Notes: generated by a model from the letters alone, not told the origin. Positions 46,140 through 56,940 are shown, numbered from the stretch's first letter. The stretch is DNA of 64,000 nt from Ailurus styani (GCA_002007465.1 LNAC01000688.1:929-64928); one strand, 5' to 3'. Numbers and translations are program-made.

Positions 46140-47270
46140 TACAAATTCCTAGAATTTCACAACTACCAAAACTGACACATGAAGAAATAGAAAATCTAAA
46201 CTGAGATACAACAGGTAATATCAAACTGGTCATTTTCAAACCTCCCAGAACTACATGGCTTTATTGGCAATTTCTAGCAAATTTCAGGATGAATTAATAC
46301 CAATCCTTCAGAAATACTTTCAAAGAATAGAAAAAGAGGGCTTACTTCCCAACTCAGTCTATGAATAAGTTTTAGTATTATTCTGATACCAAAACCAGAG
46401 AAAGCTATCACAAGAAAAAAAAAAGTAACTATCAACAGATATGTCTTATGAATAAAGGTGCAAAAATCCTCTACAAAATATTAACAACCATGATTCAGGC
46501 AACATATTAAAAATATGCAAGTAATCAAATATGATTTATTCCAAGTATGCAAGGTTGATTTAAAATCTAAAAATCGATCATCACAAACTATATTAATATA
46601 ATAAAAACAAGTATAGAACCACAATCAATAATGAAGGAAAAGTATTTGACAAAATTTGAAACTCAATAAACTGAAAACTGTCTCGACCTGATAAAAGGCA
46701 TCTTTGGAAAATATACAGATAATATACTTAGTGGTCAAAGTATCAGGATTTTCTCCATAGCTGTCTATTCTCAATACTTTTATTCAACATCACACCAAAT
46801 TAGGCAAGAACAAAAGAATCAGATTAGAAATAAACAAGCAAATTCTCTATTCACAAACGGCATGATCTGTATAAAGAAAATTCTTTTTAAAAATCTTTCG
46901 AGGGCACCTGGGTGGCTCAGTGGGTTAAAGCCTCTGCCCTCAGCCCAGGTCATGATCTCAGGCTCCTGGGATGGAGGCCAGTATCAGGCTCCTAGCTCAG
47001 CTGGGAGCCTGCTTCCTCCTTTCTCTCTGCCTGCCTCTCTACCTACTTGTGATCTCTCTCTTTCTCTCTCTCTCTCTGTGTCAAATAAATAAATAAAATC
47101 TAAAAATAAATAAATAAATAAATAAATAAAAATCTTTTGAAAAAGCAATAGAACCAATAAATGAGTTCAGAATGGTGGCAAAATACAAGAGAAGCAGAAG
47201 ATTCTTAAAAACAGAAGAAAACAAAATTACCAAACTTATCAATTCAAAGTTGTCAATATATCTAAACACA
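46140..47270 (+). mobile_element. L1 ORF2-region relic, copy 1 of 3
   Basis: Sense ORF2-like sequence: 'CAGAACTACATGGCTTTATTGGC', 'CTATTCTCAATACTTTTATTCAACATC', 'AAATTAGGCAAGAACAAAAG', 'GAACCAATAAATGAGTTCAG'. Frames are broken by stops and indels. A SINE interrupts it at 46902-47127. Confidence 0.85.
46902..47127 (+). mobile_element. Can-SINE
   Basis: 'GGGCACCTGGGTGGCTCAGTGGG' head. The tail has expanded to (AAAT)n at 47102-47127. TSD AAAAATCTTTCGA / AAAAATCTTTTGA. Confidence 0.94.
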
Positions 47271-47289
47271 CATACACTCCCCTCCCCAC

Positions 47290-48015
47290 ACTCAAATTTA
47301 TTATGATTAAGTGGAGTTAACCTGGGGGGATTCAAAATTAGTTTAATATTTTTTTTAAAGATTTTATTTATTCATTTGACGCAGAGAGAGAGATCACAAG
47401 TAGGCAGAGAGGCAGGCAGAGAGAGAAGAGACAGGAAGAAGCAGGCTCCCTGCTGAGCAGAGAGCCCGATGCGGGCCTCAATCCCAGGACCCTGGGATCA
47501 AGACCTGAGCTGAAGGCAGTGGCTTTAACCCACTGAGTCACCCAGGCGCCCAAAATTAGTTTAATATTAACTACTCAAATAATTTACAATTTACCAAATT
47601 AAGAGGCTTAAAGAAAAAAATCATATGTTCATCTTCATATAAGTAGAAAATAACATTTGACAAATTTCAACAGACATCCAAGACTTACGTCCCCAAAACA
47701 AACTATGAATAGCAAGAATCTTTTTTCAACCTGACTTTTTTTAAGTGTCATCTATAAAAAAAATAACAATCAACTTAAAATGATTTTCTACTCAGGTCAG
47801 GAATAAGGCAAGAATCTGTATTCTTGCCTCTTTTTTTCAACATTAGTGATTCTAGCCATTTTAATAAGGTATGACTAAAGAAAAAAAGCATTCAGATAGA
47901 AAAACAAAAACTGAAACTCTCTTCACAGATGACAGATTGTCCAAATAGAAAATACTAAGGAATTTATCAAAAAACTACTAGATATAATAAGTAAGTTAAT
48001 GTATACCATTAACTC
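47290..48015 (+). mobile_element. L1 ORF2-region relic, copy 2 of 3
   Basis: Starts 'CAAATTTATTATGATTAAGTGG', a segment already present in copy 1 near 46530, so it is a separate fragment. It includes 'GAAAATAACATTTGACAAATTTCAAC' and 'CTCTCTTCACAGATGACAGATTG', a remnant of the reverse transcriptase F-x-D-D region. A SINE interrupts it at 47351-47550. Confidence 0.82.
47351..47550 (-). mobile_element. Can-SINE with 18-bp TSD
   Basis: Reversed near-consensus copy ending 'GAGTCACCCAGGCGCC'. CAAAATTAGTTTAATATT occurs at 47333-47350 and 47551-47568, identical. Confidence 0.97.
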
Positions 48016-48017
48016 TG

Positions 48018-48213
48018 TTAATTAAGCTCTGTTGGTTAAGTGTCTGCCTTTCCACTCAGGTCATGATCCCAGGGTCCTGGGATGAAGCCTGTGTTGGGCT
48101 CCCTGCTCAGCAAGGAATCTGCTTCTCCCTCTGCCCCTCCCCATGGCTTGTGTTCTCTTTTACCCTCTGTCTCTCTCTCTGTGTCTGAAATAAATAAATA
48201 AAATCTTAAAAAA
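48018..48213 (+). mobile_element. Can-SINE lacking its head
   Basis: Begins inside the tRNA-like part at 'CTCTGTTGGTTAAGTGTCTGCC'; the first roughly 18 bases of the head are missing. The rest is typical, ending 'AAATAAATAAATAAAATCTT'. Confidence 0.9.
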
Positions 48214-48229
48214 AATAAGTGAGTTTAGC

Positions 48230-48600
48230 AGATGCATGAATTTCCTGTGTTGCATAGCAAATTATCACAAAGTTATTAGCTTAAAAAATTAACATTTATT
48301 GCACCACAGTTTACTTTAGATTAGGAGCACAGGTACAGTTTAATAGGGTTTTTTGTGTAGGGCTTCACAAGGAGGCAAAGAGTCATCAGTGCTGGATTCT
48401 CATCTAGAGAAATATCCACTTCCCCATTCATGTGATTGTTCACAGCATTCCATTTCTGTCAGTTGAAGGATCTATAGCAGCTTTCTTCTTTTAAGCTAGC
48501 AAGGGAGAAAGAGACTAAGATGAGTCAGCTGGAAAAAGAGAGTCTTAAATAATAAACATAATCATGGGACATCATTTTGCCATAACCTATTGTTTAAAAG
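48230..48600 (-). mobile_element. MaLR-like LTR relic
   Basis: 'TTGCATAGCAAATTATCACAAAGTTATTAGC', 'AACATTTATTGCACCACAGTTT', 'TTTGCCATAACCTATTGTTTAAAAGCAAGTC' follow a reversed MaLR/MLT-type pattern. Family assignment is tentative. Confidence 0.5.
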
Positions 48601-48617
48601 CAAGTCAAAGGTCCCTT

Positions 48618-48820
48618 GGGCGCCTGGGTGGCTCAGTGGGTTAAAGCCTCTGCCTTCAGCTCAGGTAATGATCTCAGCGTCCTGGGATCCAGGCCCGCAT
48701 TGGGCTCCCGGCTCAACGGGGAGCCTGCTTCCTCCTCTCTCTCTGCCTGCCTCTCTGCCTACTTGTGATCTGATCTCTCTCTCTGTGTCAAATAAATAAA
48801 TTAAGTCTTTAAAAAAAATG
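48618..48820 (+). mobile_element. Can-SINE
   Basis: 'GGGCGCCTGGGTGGCTCAGTGGG' head to 'AAATAAATAAATTAAGTCTT' and an A run. It carries a small 'GATCTGATCTCTC' duplication near its 3' end. Confidence 0.93.
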
Positions 48821-48894
48821 ACAACTTATGAAAGGAACTAATTTCTTGATATATACAACATCTTGTTTGAATCTTTAAAGGCTTTTCAAGAATC

Positions 48895-49395
48895 TTCCCT
48901 GACCTACTGCAGATGATTGTGATGGGTAAGAATCTGGGTATCTCCAAGCCTTTTGGGCCCTAGATGAAGGGTACCTGCTGTCTGAAAGAAAAGATCTGCC
49001 AATTGCTAAAGCTCCAAGGCTTCAAGTACACCTTCATTAATGACTTTGACTGCTACCTGACTGAAATTGGTGATTTCTGTGCCTGTGCCAACATCTGTCA
49101 GGTACCCTTTACTTTTAAATGGTAGAGGATGGTGCCTAAGCCACAGGTCTAGCACTCCCAGCCATGCCTCAGAGGGAATGACCCATTAATCACCATTCAA
49201 CACCCTTCTGAGTCACTGCCTATTTGAAAGGTACCATACCCCTTCCTTACCCCATCCACCCTCGTCCCTCCCTCCATATCTGGAGGGTGGCAAACGCCTC
49301 CAGCTTGAACCCCTTGGAAGACTGTCTTCAGCTGAGAAGTGGTTACTAAGTATCCATTACAGTTGTAGCTGTTCTGAATACAAAAAAAAAAAAAA
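48895..49395 (+). pseudogene. PADI6: 5'-truncated processed retrocopy of peptidylarginine deiminase, probably PADI6
   Basis: Peptidylarginine deiminases convert protein arginine to citrulline. PADI6 is the divergent, oocyte-expressed member, reported to lack activity. Frame 48895-49140 reads [16 protein letters not shown], then SKPFGP, a stop (48961-48963), then [35 protein letters not shown] and FKW-stop-RMVP. That is the family C-terminus, in which active members have G-E-V-H-C-G-T-N and end FKWW-MVP. At the catalytic cysteine position this copy has alanine (G-D-F-C-A-C-A-N), which fits PADI6. The second FKWW tryptophan is TAG (49123-49125) and the natural stop appears as AAG. About 240 bp of 3' UTR-like sequence and 14 A (49382-49395) follow. 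AATCTTC flanks it at 48891-48897 and 49394-49400. It has no introns and only the last roughly 80 codons. It is not translatable. Confidence 0.8.
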
Positions 49396-49429
49396 TCTTC
49401 TCAAGAAGCTTTAAAATGACAACTTACAA

Positions 49430-51000
49430 AATGAGCTAAAAAGATATGGATGAACTAAATAGTCTTGCATCTATTAAAGGAATTGAATTTACAATTAAAT
49501 CTTTCCCCAAAGAAAACTCCAGGACCAAATAGAACCACTGGAGAATTCTACTAAACATTTAAGAAAGGAATAATACTTACCCTAAACAAATTCTTTCAGG
49601 AAATACAGAAAAAGATAACATTTTCCAACATTTTATGAGGCCAACATAAATAGAACACTAAAATCAGAAAATGATATTGTAAGATAAGAAAATTTCAGGC
49701 CAATATTCTTCATTAATATGGTTGCAAAATAATCTTAACACAATATTGAAAACATTTACAAAAATGATAATACATAATAATCATGAAGAATTTACACCAA
49801 GAATGTAAGAGTTCAAATTTCAAAAATAAAATAATTTAATATAAGCAAACTAAAAAAAAAATCATGAATATCTCAATAGGTATACAAAAAGACATTTGAT
49901 AAAAGCCAGAACCACATCATGGCAAAAATCTTCAGCAAGTTAGGAATAGAAGACAATTTCCTTAATGTGATAAAAGGCATGTACAGAAACTTCCATCTGA
50001 CTTCATACACAGTAAGTGAAACAATAAATATTTTGCTTTAAAGATCAGAATAAGAGCAAGGATATTTGCTCTCACCACTTTAATTTCACATTTTTCCTAA
50101 AGCTTCTACTGTAATAAGGTACAAACTAGAAATAAAAGGCACAAAGTTCAAAGAAGAAAAATTGTCTTTATTTTCATGACTTGATTGTACTCATAAAAAT
50201 CCAAAAGAAGTTGACAAATAACCAATAGAACTAAGTTAATGTAGCAAGATTATAGGATACAGTGACAATAAAAAACATCAACTACGTTTCTAAATATTAG
50301 CAACAATGTTTTAGAAAATGAAATTACATTTATTTTTAAAAAGCATAAGAAACATTAAATATTGAGGAATAATTCTAAGAAAACTCTACCAGGCTTCTGC
50401 ATTAAAAACTGTGAAAGATTGCTGAGTGAAATTTTAAAAGGGGTTAAATTTCTCTTGACATTTCATATGTATATAGGAATACATATATATGTATATATAT
50501 GTATACATCATACACAGAGAGAGTCTTCTGATCTATAAACACGGCATATATATAAAATATATATGAAACATGGCATATATATGTGTCTGTGTATATATAT
50601 ATATATATACTCATATATATATATATATATACACATACACATATAGTTAAAATGCCTATAGTTAAAATGCCTATTCTTTCTAGAAAATATGGCTCAGTTC
50701 TAAAGTTATATGGAACTACAGAGAATCTATAATAGCTAAAATGTTCTTGAAAGGAACAAAGTTGGAGGACTATACTTCCTGAATTCAAATTTGACCTTAA
50801 AGTCACATCAATCTAGACAGCAAGGTATTTAGAGAAGAACAGTTTGATTAAGAGAAGAGAACATAGTCCAGAAGTAGGTCCACATAAGATCCATTATCAA
50901 AACTCATGGAACTGAAAACTGAAGGTGTCCAAAATTTATCATATGGAATTGATATCTCAGTACAATAAAAGGAAAAAATTAAAGTGAGAAATAATGGGTT
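49430..51000 (+). mobile_element. L1 ORF2-region relic, copy 3 of 3
   Basis: Sense ORF2-like series: 'GAAAACTCCAGGACCAAATAGAACC', 'GAGAATTCTACTAAACATTTAAG', 'CAAGGATATTTGCTCTCACCAC', 'GAGGACTATACTTCCTGAATTCAA'. The reverse transcriptase F-A-D-D box region (about 50160-50200) reads 'TTGTCTTTATTTTCATGAC': the codons for the catalytic aspartates are lost. It overlaps copies 1 and 2 in content. An AT-rich microsatellite interrupts it at 50463-50645. Confidence 0.85.
50463..50645. repeat. AT-rich (TATG/TA)n low-complexity tract
   Basis: Mixed ATATATGTAT and TATATA runs. The 120-codon minus-strand frame at 50444-50806 (rich in Y and I) is an artefact of this tract. Confidence 0.9.
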
Positions 51001-51800
51001 ACTGTGGTAGGTTAGTTATTATTCTATTTAGTACTCTGGTTTCAATGGCTATTTTGTAATTTTTTTCTATTACTTCCACAATTGGCAACCCTACTTGAAG
51101 TCTGTCCCAACTTAACCTCCATAGACAACTTCTCAAAAACATTCCCATGTCTTCTCCTGGCCTTCAGAATGAATCAAAATCAGTGAGAAACAAGATTTCC
51201 TGATCTGGATTTATTCCTCTTGTTCCAGGCACCCCCCACACCTGTTTCTTTTACTGTATACTCATGTATACTTATAGTCAACTCCTTGATTTTATTGCTA
51301 TACTCGGTGCTGCCCCACTTTTTCACTCCTCCCAATCTGCGTTATCAGTGCCAATTTCATTCTGTTCTCCCAGCACAGTGCCCAGAACCTAATAAATGGG
51401 TCCTCAATGTAAAACTATCTGCCAGACAAAGCAGGTCCTGGGATATAGGTGAATTCTGATATTGTATCTTTTGATCCCTTCTATCACATCTGACGTTAGT
51501 GTTACACACACAGGCAACAAAACTGACCAGATCCAAGTTTGTACCTGCCTGGTCCCTTTTTTTTACCTTTTTGGTTCTGAGCTTTTGTGCTATGAAACCC
51601 AGCCTTTGTTTCCACTGATAAAACACTACTCCACTGTTAATTACCACACCTACTTATTTCTCCATTTCCCTCTAAATATCTGGAAACTGGTTCCCCGGAT
51701 AGAAGTAGAGAGCAGAGAGTTAGGGGGAAAACAGTGAAATAGGGCTTTTATTCAATTTACAATTATAGAAAAGTACTAAGACATGAGATAAATTTCAGCT
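51001..51800. other. Mostly unique; small L2-like end
   Basis: 'CCCAGCACAGTGCCCAGAACCTAATAAATGG' at 51370-51400 resembles an L2/MIR 3' end. Opposed frames at 51220-51737 have no recognisable domain. Confidence 0.4.
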
Positions 51801-51819
51801 GCATGAAATTCTTTTTCTT

Positions 51820-52033
51820 TTTCTTTTTTTTTTTTTTTAAAGATTTTATTTATTTATTTGACACAGAGAGAGAGAGATCAGATCACAGCTAGGCAGAGAG
51901 GCAGGCAGAGAGAGAGGAGGAAGCAGGCTCCCTGCCGAGCAGAGAGCCCGATGTGGGCCTCGATCCCAGGACCCTGGGATCATGACCTGAGCCGAAGGCA
52001 GCGGCTTTAACCCACTGAGCCACCCAGGCGCCC
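51820..52033 (-). mobile_element. Can-SINE with 16-bp TSD
   Basis: Reversed near-consensus copy ending 'GAGCCACCCAGGCGCCC'. TGAAATTCTTTTTCTT at 51804-51819 and 52034-52049, identical. Confidence 0.97.
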
Positions 52034-52034
52034 T

Positions 52035-52395
52035 GAAATTCTTTTTCTTGCCTGAAATTCCCTCACTCAAATTTTCCCCTTTGCTATGCATGTCAACCTG
52101 CTTTTCAAATCTCAGCTCAGATGCCTCCTCTTCCAAGGATGCTTATTATTATTATTATTATTATTACTATTTTAATTTCTCTAGATTAGACCGGGTACCC
52201 TTCACAGTTACAAAGCTGTGCCTTATGATCGGAGTCTCATCTCATTCCATTATAATTGCTTCCTTGTTTGCCTTCCTCACTAGACTGTGAAGTTCTCCAG
52301 AGCAGGGATGCTGTCTTCTTTATCTCTGTATTCCACTGCCCAGCACTGAGCCTGGTGCATATAGGGACTCAATAAAGCTGTGTACTAAGTTGGTG
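52035..52395 (+). mobile_element. L2 LINE 3' end
   Basis: 'CAAATCTCAGCTCAGATGCCTCCTCTTCCAAGG', 'TAGACTGTGAAGTTCTCC', 'AGAGCAGGGATGCTGTC', 'CAGCACTGAGCCTGGTGC', 'GGGACTCAATAAAG': a clear L2 3' end. A (TTA)n repeat sits inside at 52143-52166. Confidence 0.8.
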
Positions 52396-53270
52396 TTCGA
52401 AATAGTAATGAGTATAGACTGTCTGATTGCTAGAACAAAATTTTCACACACTTCCTGGGAGTTATAATACTAATCAGGCTTTGGTCATCACTGGCATACC
52501 TAATACTCAGAGAAAGATTTTACAAAACAGCCATGATGCACATATCCAAAAAAGTAGCTATCTAGGAAAAGCATTTTCTCACTTGTAAGATTTTCAGGGT
52601 CATTCTATAAGTCAATTTATATGCATTTCTAATTAAGTTTTCTAATAAAAAGTAGATGATTTTTGAGCTGCTGCTCTTATTTTTAAATGCATGGATTGCT
52701 TTAATATCTTGAGATGGCCCTCCTATGTAATCCCAGGTAATTCAATGATCTATTGCTTTCACTTATGATGTTCAAATATGTAATTACAAATATTGAAAAA
52801 GAAATAAAACTCTGAATACCACACTATATTTATTTCAAATTCCCCTGTTTGTCTCATTTCAAGGATTATACTGCTTAAAGCCTCATAAATAGTCTTTCCT
52901 CATTTCCTCAGCTAAGGTCTGAAAGGTAAGGGTTTGATTTGTACTTGTCGACACCTGAATTTCTTCCAGTAGCATTTCAGTACATATGTTCTTCTTAATT
53001 TTTTCTTCTTTGTGTATTTAAGCTTTCTGACCTAATATGAATTTGCCATCCCTATATCCAGCCACTTTGCTGTGTCAGAGATAATGCCAGGAATATTGAA
53101 TGTGCTTCACAGGATAAATACTTAGGAAAATATTGTTTGCATAAAACTTTATATTATGATGGGGACACCTCTATTTTATTTTCTTCTTTCTGTAGCTTTC
53201 CCCGAGACTCACCTGCAGAACTTCCTATTGAAAATCTAATTAAAGGAAAACAGAAATGAAAGCAAATAAA
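52396..53270. other. Unique DNA
   Basis: Nothing recognised. Confidence 0.4.
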
Positions 53271-53337
53271 CATGGGGGTTGCTGTAACAAAATATCATAG
53301 ACTTATAAACCATGGGCATTTATTTCTCACAGTTATT

Positions 53338-53584
53338 TTTAAGGATTATTTATTTATTTATTTAATTTGAGAGAGAGACAGAGAGAGAGCAGGAGCAGGA
53401 GGAGGGGCAGAGGGAGAGAATCTTAAGCAGGCTCTTCACCCAGCTTGGAGCCTGAAGCAAGGCTCCATCTCAAGACCCTGAGAAAAAAAAGAGAGGAAAA
53501 AAAAAAAAAAAAAGACCCTGAGCTCATGACCAGAGCCAAAACTAAGAGTCAGAAACTAAACTTATTGAACCACCCAGGTGCCCC
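53338..53584 (-). mobile_element. Can-SINE, older, with an A-rich insertion
   Basis: Reversed SINE from TATTTATTTATTTAATTTG to 'GAACCACCCAGGTGCCCC'. TSD 'ATTTCTCAC(A/G)GTT' on both sides. Its body is interrupted at 53483-53511 by an A-rich block (see next entry). Confidence 0.92.
53472..53522 (+). repeat. 11-bp direct repeat flanking an A-rich 29-mer: candidate tail-only retroposition
   Basis: AAGACCCTGAG at 53472-53482 and 53512-53522, identical. The 29 bases between are A except a central GAGAGG. A normal copy of this SINE has the motif once, so the insertion is secondary. Confidence 0.75.
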
Positions 53585-54084
53585 CTATTTCTCACGGTTT
53601 TGGAGCCTGGACATCCAAGATCAAGGCCTGGGCAGATTCAGTGTTTAGTGAAGACCTGCTTCCTAATTGGTAGATGGCAGCTTTTTCCAGGTACCCTCAC
53701 ATGGCCTAAGGAACAAGGGAGTTCTCTGAGGCTTCTTTTATAAAGGCACTAATCTCATCATGAGGGCACCATTCTCATGAATGAATCACCTTCCAAAGCA
53801 TTCACCTCCAAATACTATCATTTTGGGGATTGGGTTTCAACATAGGAATTTGAGGGGGAGACAAAAACATTTAGTCTATAGCAATTGGTAACTGATCGTA
53901 CCTCTATCCAGAATCAAACTTGCTAATTTGCAAGATGTTTCATACTTGGTTGTCATCATCTAATCAGTAAATTATATACTGAAAATAACCAATAATTGAT
54001 GAGGTATAAGGCAATTTTTATTGATTTGTTTTTGTTTTGCTTTTGCATTCTGATTTATTTGAAAATTTTATGTAAAACAATATA

Positions 54085-54452
54085 CCTATTGTTGGGCCGA
54101 AGGGGTCGGGGGAACTGAGGAGGCCGCAAGCTGGCGGCCGCCCCGCCGTCTCACCGCCCCGCCCGGGGCTGCTCGGGACCCCCGCCCTCATCAGCTCCCA
54201 CGTCTCAAACGACCGCCAAGGCCAGAGCTTCGGCGGGAAACCGAGGGCTGAACTCCGTCCAATCTCCTACCAGTTATGGTCATGTTCCCCCATTCCGCCC
54301 ACACCCCATAAAAACCCGTGTGCATCCTCCTCTCGGAGTCACAGAACCTCGCCCGAGGGCATCTCTATTAAAATCTCCCCTGGTGCCTATTCGTCTGGTG
54401 CTTTGTTTAATCCGCAGTTACTGGGAGGGCTACCTGGAAACCTTACACCTAT
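54085..54452 (+). mobile_element. Solo ERV LTR (class I-like) with 5-bp TSD
   Basis: A 358-bp LTR from TGTTGGGCCG (54090) to CCTTACA (54447), flanked by CCTAT at 54085-54089 and 54448-54452. It has a TATA box (ATAAAAA, 54308-54314) and a polyadenylation signal ATTAAA (54367-54372) about 60 bp downstream. It starts TG and ends CA. About two dozen CpG dinucleotides remain, in strong contrast to the AT-rich surroundings. There is no internal viral sequence, primer-binding site or second LTR, so it is the product of LTR-LTR recombination. Layout and the 'CTGGGAGGGCTACCTGG' tail suggest a gammaretrovirus-like family; the exact family is not known to me. Confidence 0.88.
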
Positions 54453-54670
54453 TAAGAACAAAATTGGCAAAAAAAGATGTCTTTTTCTGTAAAATATCTA
54501 TAAATCTGCCATATACAATCACGATTAGTGCTATATTGTAGAATATTTCATATGTGTATATATATGGTATCACATAATATATACAAACTACTTTTTAATC
54601 AATTAGCTTTAGGAAATTTTATGTGCCATTAAAATAGTCCACTGAAGTACTGATGAAGTTGTAGAATATA

Positions 54671-55342
54671 TGTGAGGTTCAGTGGGGTAGAGTCCGGAGC
54701 CAATGACCAAGAAAGAATTCTGAGATATCCTTGGCACAAAATGGTGGTTTATTAAAGCAGGGGACAGGACCTGTGGGCAGAAAGAACTGCTGCACTGGGG
54801 TTGTGAAGGGTGGCTGATTATATACTATGGGGTTGGGGGAGGTAAGGGAAAAGGGAGGTTTCAAAAGAACTTCCACATGCTGAAGAGGACCTACAGGATA
54901 CCTAAGGTTGTTTTCCCTCTGAGTAAGGCATTAACAATAAGATAGTTGGGAGCTTCCTGGAGGAATGTGACATTCCTATCACAAGTTCTTGCCAATGAGC
55001 TTTAGTTTTAGAAGAAATTTAACTTTATTTACATTTCCCTCTGCCTCAACCTCCCTCAATTTTATGGAGGGGAAGATGATGTTAGGGCTTCAGGAACTGA
55101 GTTATGGTCTTTGGAAGTTAGGCTGTTGGTAATACAGCTTCTTCTGTGTAAATCACTAGGACATTTGTAAACCGAGGGAGACTCAGGTCTTGCAGGATTG
55201 TGATCTCTACAAGTTAACTATTTGTTTTTCCTTTAGGGCAGCCAGGAATGCCTGAGGAATGTCACATGTATCCAATGGGGATGGGTGGGTGTAGGGTGTC
55301 AGCTTCTGCTTTGTTCTCAGCTTGCCTTCTGTTCCCTTATCA
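54671..55342 (-). mobile_element. ERV LTR, older, antisense
   Basis: On the minus strand a TATATAA box (plus 54818-54824) precedes an AATAAA signal (plus 54748-54753) by about 65 bp, as in an LTR. It is bordered by 'TGTGAGGTTCAGTGGGGTAGAGTCC' on the left and 'CTGTTCCCTTATCA' on the right. Moderately diverged, no clear TSD, right limit uncertain. The frame at 54679-54876 is within this LTR and is not a gene. Confidence 0.65.
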
Positions 55343-55632
55343 GTATCATTATTTGGCATTTAGATTTTTTGTAAAAAGAATGTGGTAATAAACAAGTACA
55401 TACATCTATCTTGTTTTATAGTAATGCTGTAGTATATATTCCTAGATATGAAATTAGCACGTCACAGATTAAGAATACATTAAAGATTTTTGATACATAC
55501 CTGTAAATGGATTTCAAGAACTAATATGACTGCCTCTGGTCTCACCATTTTTATTTAAGTTTATGAGTCAATTCTTGCTTGTCCTGTTTTAGTTTCTGAG
55601 GAGCATGAAATTTCAATAAGAAGGCATCAGGA

Positions 55633-55836
55633 GGGGCTCTTGGGTGACTCAGAAGGTTAAACATCTGCCTTCAGGTGAGGTCATGATCCTGGGGTTCTGG
55701 GATCCAGCCCCATGTCAGGCTTTCTGCTCAGTGGGAAGCCTGCTTCTTCTCCCTCTTCCCCTGCTACACCCACTGCCTGTGCTCTCATTCTACCAAATAA
55801 ATAAATAAATAAAATCTTAAAAAAATAAATAAAGAA
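55633..55836 (+). mobile_element. Can-SINE, older
   Basis: 'GGGGCTCTTGGGTGACTCAGAAGG' head, pyrimidine-rich middle, 'AAATAAATAAATAAATAAAATCTT' end. TSD 'AAGAAGGC(A/G)TCA' on both sides. Confidence 0.93.
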
Positions 55837-56089
55837 AGAAGGCGTCATGACTCACTTTTTACCCTTATTCATTTGAATCATGTTGTAGGATATCAGAAAG
55901 CTACTGACAATAGCCTTGACTGGACAGAGGTTTACAAGGACCACATCATTCTTGAGGGGACAGCATTGGTACTGGATGTACTGGACAGTGCAGTGGTAAG
56001 GATGCAAACAGGCCTGAGTTCTCATAGATGTAATATTTACTAATGATGTAGCTTAACTTCTGGGAGATTTGAAGTCCCCATTCATGAAA

Positions 56090-56420
56090 CAGAAATTCAT
56101 CCCTCATTCATTGACTCATTCATTCCCTCAATCATTTATTCAAAAATATTAAGTTGCTTGTACGTTCCAGGCACTATTGTGCTAGGAAAACAGTGATGAG
56201 AAAACACTCAAATGCCATGCACTTATGGAGGTTATACTGCATGGCGAGAGATAAAGAAAGATAAACACATCAAAAATAGTTTGCAAGAGTGAAGAGGTAA
56301 CAAGGCCCAGGGTACTTTTATCCATGGTGTGGAAGGCAGGTAGTTCTGAAGGGTAGGAGCTATGAAAATGGGGTAAGGAAATGAGGTGATAGGTTATCCA
56401 GAGTATCGGACGTGCCCACC
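56090..56420 (-). mobile_element. L2 LINE 3' end relic
   Basis: 'CATTCATTGACTCATTCATTCC', 'GTTCCAGGCACTATTGTGCTAGG', 'GCACTTATGGAGGTTATACTG' follow a reversed L2 end. Confidence 0.75.
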
Positions 56421-56699
56421 TCTGGATTTCAGTTTTGCTTTCGTTTCAGTTGCCAAAGAAAAAGCTCTTGGAGAAAAATGATATTCACGCATATTATAGG
56501 CCTTATGAGAGGCTCAACTTAAACTGGTAGAATTTTCTCTCTAGACATTTATTTTCCTTTCTCTGCTGGTACCTCCAATTTCTGGACAAGAAAATGAGCT
56601 AAATGGAGAAAATCACTGAGAATTCAGCTTATTCTCTTTCAAAATATATTAGAAAGTAGGATATCAGGATTCAATACAGACTGATGGACTCCGGAAGGC

Positions 56700-56940
56700 A
56701 GGACAGGGTGTGGATTTAAGGGTCTAAAGCTTATTCATCAGAACTCGGTTTGTTCACTGATGAGGATAGGGCCAAGACTAAGTGATCTCTCCTTTCATAA
56801 CTTTATTTCTGTTATCTACAGAATGGTGTCAATAGCCGCCCCTTTTCATGGTTGCTGTGGGGATTACATCAAATACTGAGAGCTGATGGTGAATGATAAA
56901 AGATTGTTAGCTCCTGTTATTGTTGCTATGAATAAATTGG
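56700..56940 (+). mobile_element. MIR SINE relic
   Basis: 'TTATCTACAGAATGGTGTCAATAG', 'GGTTGCTGTGGGGATTACATCAAATAC' and 'TGTTATTGTTGCTATG' fit a sense MIR. Confidence 0.6.

Larger units (their letters stand above)
53275..53885 (-). mobile_element. MaLR (MLT1-like) LTR with a SINE inside
   Basis: Reversed MaLR: 'GCTGTAACAAAATATCATAGAC', 'GGCATTTATTTCTCACAG', then after the SINE 'GTTTTGGAGCCTGGACATCCAAGATCAAGG', 'CCTCACATGGCCTAAGG', 'CTCCAAATACTATCATTTTGGGG', 'TTTCAACATAGGAATTTGAGGGGG'. Confidence 0.72.

Noticed and set aside
50444..50806. 120-codon frame rich in tyrosine and isoleucine
   Set aside because: Generated by the AT microsatellite within an L1 relic.
54320..54541. 73-codon frame in GC-rich sequence, possibly a CpG-island exon
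   Set aside because: It begins inside the solo LTR and runs into AT-rich flank; the CpGs belong to the LTR.
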